From Dehalococcoidales bacterium (GTDB lineage: Bacteria; Chloroflexota; Dehalococcoidia; Dehalococcoidales; JAQTVP01): 8,497 bases of DNA. Position 1 is the stretch's first letter, and every line of letters begins with the position of its first letter. The position numbers and the translations under genes are program-made. Positions 5,283 through 8,497 of the stretch are shown in pieces. The notes under the pieces were generated by a model. It was not told the DNA's origin. It did not search any database and saw only the letters and a list, made by a program, of their open reading frames with translations. The stretch covers positions 1 through 8,497 of the forward strand of contig JAQTVP010000066.1 in assembly GCA_028707015.1 (NCBI GenBank), read 5' to 3'.

Positions 5283-5968
5283 TTTATCACTCTCCGCCGA
5301 TAATCTTTATCACCCATATAAAGCACGACCCCAAATTCAGGGTCGTAAAAGCGTGATACCACTCTATCTGGTAATTCTTTGATGTCTTTATTCGTGGCAA
5401 GTATAGTTACTAAATCACAATCGGGATAATACCGCTTGCGGTATCTCAAATCTATTATATCCTCTAAGTCAGAGATTTCAAATTTACTCTCCGTTGTTCC
5501 CATACCGAAGTCGTCAACTATCAATATTTTTCTATCCCGCAAGGATTTAAATTGTTCATCATAATATTCCCCGCCTTGCCTCAGCGCTGTTTTAAGTTTT
5601 CGAGTCATTTCACTAAAAGTCATATAATAAGAGCGAATATTTCGCTTTGCCCAATTTATAATTGTTGCCTCTATCAAATGTGTTTTGCCACAACCTGTCG
5701 TGCCATACAAAAGCACAAATTGTTTTTTAAGTTCTCCATCGCTTAATGCTTTCATGGTAGCCAATGCTTCTTTATTATCACCATTCATTTTAAAACTACC
5801 AAATGTATGATTTAGTGATGATATATTAAACGCCCGCAATTTTTGTGCCACCCATTCTGATGAACCTTCTTTTATCTCTGTTGGTTCGGGTTCTTCACTG
5901 TTGTAGGAGTTCTTCGGGGCGGGTGTATTTTGTTGGAGTTTTGCCAGGTCTTGACTGATGTGTTCCAT
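5279..5968 (-). CDS. DnaC-like AAA+ helicase loader
   Basis: The product (229 aa from ATG 5968) is an ATPase of the DnaC/DnaI loader group. Walker A is GTTGCGKTH (residues 89-97), Walker B is ILIVDDFG (148-155), sensor I is LATNKD (190-195), and SRF (205-207) supplies the probable arginine finger, followed by a basic C-terminus (DYRRR). Proteins of this family load the replicative helicase onto origin DNA in the cytoplasm. Together with the initiator directly upstream, it would recruit a helicase, presumably the host's, since none is encoded here. AGAGG lies 8 nt before ATG 5968; an ATG at 6004 has no SD. Even so, it overlaps the initiator's 3' end by 74 nt in another frame. The first 55 residues are Pro/Glu-rich and may bind the initiator. 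Confidence 0.93.
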   Translation of the reverse strand: MEHISQDLAKLQQNTPAPKNSYNSEEPEPTEIKEGSSEWVAQKLRAFNISSLNHTFGSFKMNGDNKEALATMKALSDGELKKQFVLLYGTTGCGKTHLIEATIINWAKRNIRSYYMTFSEMTRKLKTALRQGGEYYDEQFKSLRDRKILIVDDFGMGTTESKFEISDLEDIIDLRYRKRYYPDCDLVTILATNKDIKELPDRVVSRFYDPEFGVVLYMGDKDYRRRVIK

Positions 5969-6650
5969 CTTTATTGCCTCTTGTATAATTATTTTTTGCA
6001 ACATCTAAATCAAGAAATTTTGATAAACCACGATTTAAAAATTCATCCAAATTCCACTTGTATTTAAAAAAGTAACTCTCGCTATGTAATATTTCGGCAT
6101 AGTTTTTAATGGATTGCAAAATCTCATTTTGCTCATAATCCTTTAATGATTTATAGATAGCCTTTATCATGCTATCGGTTAATTTTTTGTGAATAATTAT
6201 TTTTTGTTCATTCCAGAAGTTGTATATAGTATTAGGATTCGGATTGGATTCGGATTGGATTGGATTACGGGGACATATGCTATCATCTGCTATCAATTGC
6301 AATCCATTGTTATCCTTCCCATTCGGTGATGGATATCTGCTACGCTTAGCTCTGATTTGTTGATGGTTTTCCCATGTGCTAAATTGCAAGAACCTTCTAC
6401 CATCAACTGAATACAATTTGACTAATTGCGCTTGCTGTATTTCAATTAACCACTGCCTTATAGCTTTATCTGTTATGTTATCTATTTTACGGGGAAAGCA
6501 ACGAGAGCGTATGATTTTGTCATCATCTTCAAACCGCCCATAATCATCACAGTTAACTATAAGGCGATAAAATAGAGTCTCCGCTTGTGGGGATAATTTA
6601 TCAAGATTAGGAGACGTGCAAATAGATTCTTTAATGATTCTATTCGGCAT
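5895..6650 (-). CDS. Phage replication initiator (winged-helix plus DnaD-like C-terminal domain)
   Basis: The protein has 251 residues. Residues 1-105 match the N-terminal winged-helix region of phage replisome organisers: PNRIIKESICTSPNLDKLS, NCDDYGRFEDDDKIIRSRCFP, then WENHQQ. Residues 110-140 are a polar, low-complexity linker. Residues 144-214 (FWNEQKIIIHKKLT ... SYFFKYKWNLDEFLNRGLSKFLD) are a conserved C-terminal module of these initiators, thought to bring in the helicase loader. The linker is encoded by tandem repeats and AT-rich DNA that may be the origin. ATG 6650 overlaps the previous stop by one base (TAATG). Its SD, GAGGGGG, is 8 nt upstream but lies in a potential hairpin. The tail is basic. 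It would bind the origin and start replication with the next gene's loader. Confidence 0.9.
   Translation of the reverse strand: MPNRIIKESICTSPNLDKLSPQAETLFYRLIVNCDDYGRFEDDDKIIRSRCFPRKIDNITDKAIRQWLIEIQQAQLVKLYSVDGRRFLQFSTWENHQQIRAKRSRYPSPNGKDNNGLQLIADDSICPRNPIQSESNPNPNTIYNFWNEQKIIIHKKLTDSMIKAIYKSLKDYEQNEILQSIKNYAEILHSESYFFKYKWNLDEFLNRGLSKFLDLDVAKNNYTRGNKDGTHQSRPGKTPTKYTRPEELLQQ
6188..6196 (-). promoter_or_regulatory. DnaA-box sequence (TTATTCACA)
   Basis: On the minus strand, 6196-6188 reads TTATTCACA, an exact match to the bacterial DnaA-box consensus TTATNCACA. It lies inside the AT-rich tract of the candidate origin. I found no other exact match when reading the window. One such match by chance is not very unlikely in AT-rich DNA, so confidence is moderate. 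Confidence 0.45.
6235..6267. repeat. GGATT-based tandem repeat (11-bp unit, three copies)
   Basis: On the + strand the unit GGATTCGGATT occurs at 6235-6245 and again, identically, at 6246-6256. A variant, GGATTGGATTA, follows at 6257-6267. The repeat encodes Asn/Pro/Ser/Glu codons of the initiator linker. It may be an iteron array bound by the initiator, or simply slippage-prone linker DNA. Confidence 0.85.
6278..6295. repeat. TGCTATCA direct repeat
   Basis: TGCTATCA occurs at 6278-6285 and 6288-6295, one helical turn (10 bp) apart, and TGCTATC recurs at 6170-6176 on the other side of the AT-rich tract. Same-face spacing suits protein binding and adds to the origin hypothesis. Confidence 0.55.
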
Positions 6651-6910
6651 TAGGGCAACCCCCTCATAATACGGTCTAAGAGGGTTGATTTGGCGTGTTC
6701 ATAGAGGGCTAGGTTGATAGTGGCTTCACCACGATTAAATAGGCTTACAAGTTCACGAAGTTTTGTGTTATCTTCAAAGATGAAATTGGCTCGCTGTTTT
6801 CCATTGCGCTTATCTTCGTATTCAATGATGATGAGGTTAAAACCAGCTTGCACTAGATAAGCAGCCAATGGGGTGTCTGATGTCCTGAATTCACTGTTTG
6901 ACTCTACCAT
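6650..6910 (-). CDS. DUF5659-like small protein, first gene of replication operon
   Basis: This 86-aa protein resembles the DUF5659 family: TSDTPLAAYLVQAGF (residues 10-24), IIIEYED, RANFIFED and LRELVSLF. That recognition is from memory of the family pattern, and its function is not known. The protein looks like a compact alpha/beta fold without Cys, signal peptide or membrane segment. The start ATG 6910 has AAAGGA 5 nt upstream and lies about 28 nt downstream of the expected transcription start of a consensus promoter. It is the first gene of the leftward operon. Its last codons form one arm and most of the loop of the hairpin that can hide the initiator's ribosome site, so its translation may control the initiator. 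Confidence 0.85.
   Translation of the reverse strand: MVESNSEFRTSDTPLAAYLVQAGFNLIIIEYEDKRNGKQRANFIFEDNTKLRELVSLFNRGEATINLALYEHAKSTLLDRIMRGLP
6656..6687 (-). promoter_or_regulatory. Hairpin that can hide the initiator's ribosome-binding site
   Basis: In the leftward mRNA, CAACCCTC (6687-6680) can pair with GAGGGGGTTG (6665-6656) as eight base pairs with a two-G bulge, closing a 14-nt loop. The second arm contains the initiator's SD, and ATG 6650 follows 5 nt after the stem. The whole hairpin lies in the last codons of the DUF5659-like gene, so a ribosome finishing that gene would open it. This would couple initiator synthesis to the upstream gene. Confidence 0.5.
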
Positions 6911-6944
6911 ATCAATCCTTTTAACAATCTACTAAACTTGCTAT

Positions 6945-6973
6945 ATTATAACCATCAACCCCCGATTTGTCAA
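6945..6973 (-). promoter_or_regulatory. Consensus sigma70-type promoter for the replication operon
   Basis: Read leftward, TTGACA (6973-6968) is followed by a 17-nt spacer and TATAAT (6950-6945). Both hexamers match the consensus exactly at ideal spacing. Transcription should begin near 6938, leaving an untranslated leader of about 28 nt before ATG 6910. The TGA stop of the ribbon-helix-helix gene lies within the -35 box. This is the only strong promoter I see in the window. Confidence 0.85.
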
Positions 6974-7161
6974 TAGAGTTTTGTCTTATATTTTCGGGTG
7001 CTATGTCGCCATACATATCTTTCAATACATTGTTGGCAATAGTCTACAACAGAATTCGCTTGCTGTTTTGGGCTTGTTTTTATAAGCCTCTCTATTTCGC
7101 AATAGGTGGCTTCTGGTAGCCTAATGCCAAAACTGTGTGTCCTACTACTCTTTCCACTCAT
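6970..7161 (-). CDS. Ribbon-helix-helix (Arc/CopG-like) regulator, 63 aa
   Basis: The chosen start is ATG 7161, with GAGG 9 nt upstream; ATG 7176 and GTG 7191 have no SD and are not preferred. Residues 8-15 (THSFGIRL) form the probable DNA-contacting beta strand. PEATYCEIERLIKTS (16-30) gives helix 1, and QANSVVDYCQQCIERYV (34-50) helix 2, with an Asn-Ser turn. This is the layout of short ribbon-helix-helix repressors, which bind palindromes as dimers. The C-terminus is basic. A perfect 12-bp palindrome lies about 20 nt upstream of the start. The stop codon overlaps the -35 box of the replication-operon promoter. A role in repressing its own operon or that promoter is inferred from this placement. 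Confidence 0.75.
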   Translation of the reverse strand: MSGKSSRTHSFGIRLPEATYCEIERLIKTSPKQQANSVVDYCQQCIERYVWRHSTRKYKTKLY

Positions 7162-7180
7162 AAGGGGCAACCTCATTGAT

Positions 7181-7192
7181 GGTGTGCACACC
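7181..7192. promoter_or_regulatory. Perfect 12-bp palindrome, candidate operator of the RHH regulator
   Basis: GGTGTGCACACC is its own reverse complement. It lies just after the coiled-coil gene's start-proximal neighbour, in the short region between the coiled-coil stop (7198) and the RHH start (7161). RHH repressors commonly bind palindromes near their own genes. No second copy is visible next to the 6945-6973 promoter, and no promoter is obvious at the palindrome, so its role as an operator is a hypothesis. Confidence 0.45.
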
Positions 7193-7197
7193 GTTAT

Positions 7198-7422
7198 TCA
7201 CTTCTCAAACTTCACAGTATCCAAGCCTTGCAGTTGTAGCATCTGGTTGTTAGCCTCTATCTGCTTGGCAAGGAATTTCATGTCGGTTTTAAGAGCCGTT
7301 ATAGCATCATCGGCATGTTTTTTGGTCTTGTCTATTTGTTCTTGGAACTCGCTGTAAGTTTGTATCTTCTGTTCAGTTTCCTGTCTTAGCTGTGCGTAGA
7401 ACTCCTGTTGTTTTATTGGCAT
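7198..7422 (-). CDS. Small coiled-coil protein, 74 aa
   Basis: ATG 7422 follows AGGAGG by 6 nt, an excellent SD, and lies 19 nt after the sliding-clamp stop. The product is almost entirely helical, rich in Gln, Lys, Glu and Asp with regular hydrophobic spacing from residues 5 to 62. This predicts one coiled coil, with a short non-helical end (GLDTVKFEK). There are no Cys, Pro or membrane segments. It may bind the clamp or another operon product, but no short clamp-binding motif can be identified with confidence. The family is not recognised. Confidence 0.82.
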   Translation of the reverse strand: MPIKQQEFYAQLRQETEQKIQTYSEFQEQIDKTKKHADDAITALKTDMKFLAKQIEANNQMLQLQGLDTVKFEK

Positions 7423-7441
7423 TAATATCCTCCTAAGTAAT

Positions 7442-8497
7442 CTACCATTGCACGAACATTGGCATAACCACTATGGTCAATCCCTCAATATCTCCCGTGA
7501 ATTTCCCAGGGGATGAAGGCGATGTTAAGTCAAGATTGCACACCGAGAATGGCTTTAACGCATCGCAAAGATATTTATAATTAAAGGCTATCTTTGCTTC
7601 TTCCCGAGTCTCTATTTTAACGGGTAATCTCATAGAATAATACTCGGTAAAGTCCTCGTCTTTTGTGCCACCAGTGAGTAAACATTCGGGTTCATTATTT
7701 GGTTCTGTCCGTTGGAATTGCAACCTGATAATACCAGCAGTTAAGGCAGCAGCATCCACCATACCGAGCCGTTGCATCATAAGCGGGGATGAGAAGGATA
7801 CACGGCAAGTATATTTGTCGGGGATTAACTGTTTCCAGTTGGGGAAGTTGCCTTGAATAATTTGGGAAGTGAGTAATATTTTATCGGACTTGAAGTAGAC
7901 CATATCGGGGTGATGAAAGCCGAATGATATTGTGTCCTCTTTACCGAATAATCTTTTAATCAAGATTAGCGTTTGGAAAGGAATAATCACTTGCTTATCA
8001 CCCAACCCGAAGTTTGCCTTTTCGTGTTCCACTCCAACCATCCTGAAGCCATCGGCGGAAACCATAGTGCCATCGCTGAATACCACACCAGTTAAAACGG
8101 GTCGGCTCAATTCTTGGGCGCAAGCGGGGATAAGGATATCAAGCATCTGGCAGAACCACTTGGCATCAATAGTTGCCCATGTCATATTATCTGTTGGTGC
8201 TGGTATCGGCGGGAAGTCTTTAACGGAATAGGGCTTGAATTGTAGGCTGCCCATGTCGCTTCTCTCAAGTGTTACCAAGCCTTTATCGTCAAGGTCTATT
8301 GAGGTTTTACCGTTCTTACCCGTAAGAAATACCTGTGTTCTTTTGCGGGGTAGTAATACCGTGAAGTCGTCTTGCCCATTGGTATTCAGGGATACCTCAA
8401 CGGCTTTCTCTAAATCGGTGGTAGTTAGCTTCGCCTCTCCGTGATTTACTGAGAGTTGGGCATAGGCTAAAACGGGTAGGGTTACATTACCTCTGCC
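7442..8497 (-). CDS. dnaN: DNA polymerase III beta sliding clamp homologue (N-terminus outside window)
   Basis: The frame is open to the right edge, giving 351 residues without a start codon. A TTG at 8278 lies well inside the protein and is not the start. Visible clamp features in order, counted from the window edge: LPVLAY (7-12) and LTTTDLE (24-30) of domain 1, DFTVLLPRK, and SRPVLTGVVF (131-140). Next come SADGFRM (147-153), the VIIP block, IQGNFPNW (214-221), the late FNYKYLCDAL segment and the terminal VVMPM (343-347). Full-length bacterial clamps are about 365-380 residues, so only some 15-30 are missing. The clamp forms a ring on DNA that keeps the polymerase processive. A phage-borne clamp would serve host or phage polymerase. 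The product may be fairly divergent in domain 3. Confidence 0.92.
   Translation of the reverse strand, partial: GRGNVTLPVLAYAQLSVNHGEAKLTTTDLEKAVEVSLNTNGQDDFTVLLPRKRTQVFLTGKNGKTSIDLDDKGLVTLERSDMGSLQFKPYSVKDFPPIPAPTDNMTWATIDAKWFCQMLDILIPACAQELSRPVLTGVVFSDGTMVSADGFRMVGVEHEKANFGLGDKQVIIPFQTLILIKRLFGKEDTISFGFHHPDMVYFKSDKILLTSQIIQGNFPNWKQLIPDKYTCRVSFSSPLMMQRLGMVDAAALTAGIIRLQFQRTEPNNEPECLLTGGTKDEDFTEYYSMRLPVKIETREEAKIAFNYKYLCDALKPFSVCNLDLTSPSSPGKFTGDIEGLTIVVMPMFVQW

Larger units (their letters stand above)
6160..6300. other. Candidate replication origin inside the initiator gene
   Basis: The segment encodes the linker and the start of the C-terminal domain of the initiator. It holds GGATT-based tandem repeats (6235-6267), TGCTATCA direct repeats (6278-6295) with a partial third copy (6170-6176), and a tract with 10 G/C in 50 bases (6181-6230). 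A perfect DnaA-box sequence (6188-6196) lies within that tract. Repeats next to an AT-rich tract between the two domains of an initiator gene is the lambda O arrangement. Function is inferred from layout only. Confidence 0.5.

Noticed and set aside
5969..6004. ATG 6004 as start of the helicase loader
   Set aside because: There is no SD upstream and it would increase the overlap with the initiator to 110 nt. ATG 5968 has AGAGG at good spacing.
6584..6596. TGTGGGGATAA as a second DnaA box
   Set aside because: It carries two extra G residues within the 9-mer, so it does not match the consensus.
8276..8278. TTG 8278 as start of the clamp
   Set aside because: The same frame continues to the window edge and encodes recognisable clamp domain 1 (LPVL, TTTDLE).
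1..8497. tRNA genes, CRISPR arrays, insertion sequences, attachment sites
   Set aside because: I saw no cloverleaf-like sequence, no regularly spaced repeats with unique spacers, no transposase or integrase frame, and no long inverted or direct terminal repeats.

Overview
The window reads as part of a bacteriophage, prophage or related plasmid-like genome from a bacterium that uses strong Shine-Dalgarno (SD) signals (AGGAGG-type sites precede many starts). Composition is moderately AT-rich. Genes are tiny to medium, tightly packed, and mostly joined by ATGA, TAATG or 7-8 nt overlaps. No host housekeeping gene, rRNA, tRNA, CRISPR array or transposase is visible. The winged-helix initiator and the DUF5659-like protein are types I associate with phages of Firmicutes-like or Chloroflexota hosts. 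That host guess is an inference; the sequence does not prove it. No structural (capsid, tail, packaging) gene is present.

Layout. Positions 1-2785 hold a rightward run of ten genes. It starts with the C-terminal part of a beta-class DNA methyltransferase carrying an Mrr-like nuclease-fold tail. An unknown 163-aa protein follows, then several very small proteins (55, 49, 85, 25, 42 and 44 aa), an HNH-nuclease-like protein and an unknown 130-aa protein. Several of these small products are Cys-rich zinc-ribbon types. Positions 2782-6910 hold a leftward operon. In transcription order it encodes a DUF5659-like protein, a replication initiator, a DnaC-like helicase loader, a Cys-rich 55-aa protein, an HTH protein, a membrane-anchored cysteine-peptidase/transglutaminase-like protein, a C2H2/C4 zinc-finger protein and a long coiled-coil protein. 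The two gene runs meet tail to tail and their stop codons share bases. Positions 6970-8497 hold a second leftward block: a DNA polymerase sliding clamp (cut by the window edge), a small coiled-coil protein and a ribbon-helix-helix (RHH) regulator.

How it fits together. The leftward genes form an early or replication module: clamp, initiator and helicase loader. No helicase, primase or polymerase is seen, so these would come from the host or from outside the window. A consensus sigma70-type promoter (TTGACA, 17 nt, TATAAT) sits in the gap after the RHH gene and should drive the replication operon. A perfect 12-bp palindrome just upstream of the RHH gene is a candidate operator. Inside the initiator gene, between its two domains, lie a GGATT-rich tandem repeat, TGCTATCA direct repeats, a very AT-rich tract and a perfect DnaA-box sequence. 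This is a lambda-like arrangement suggesting that the origin is embedded in the initiator gene. A hairpin that would hide the initiator's SD site ends just before its start codon. No gene-free stretch over 300 bases exists.
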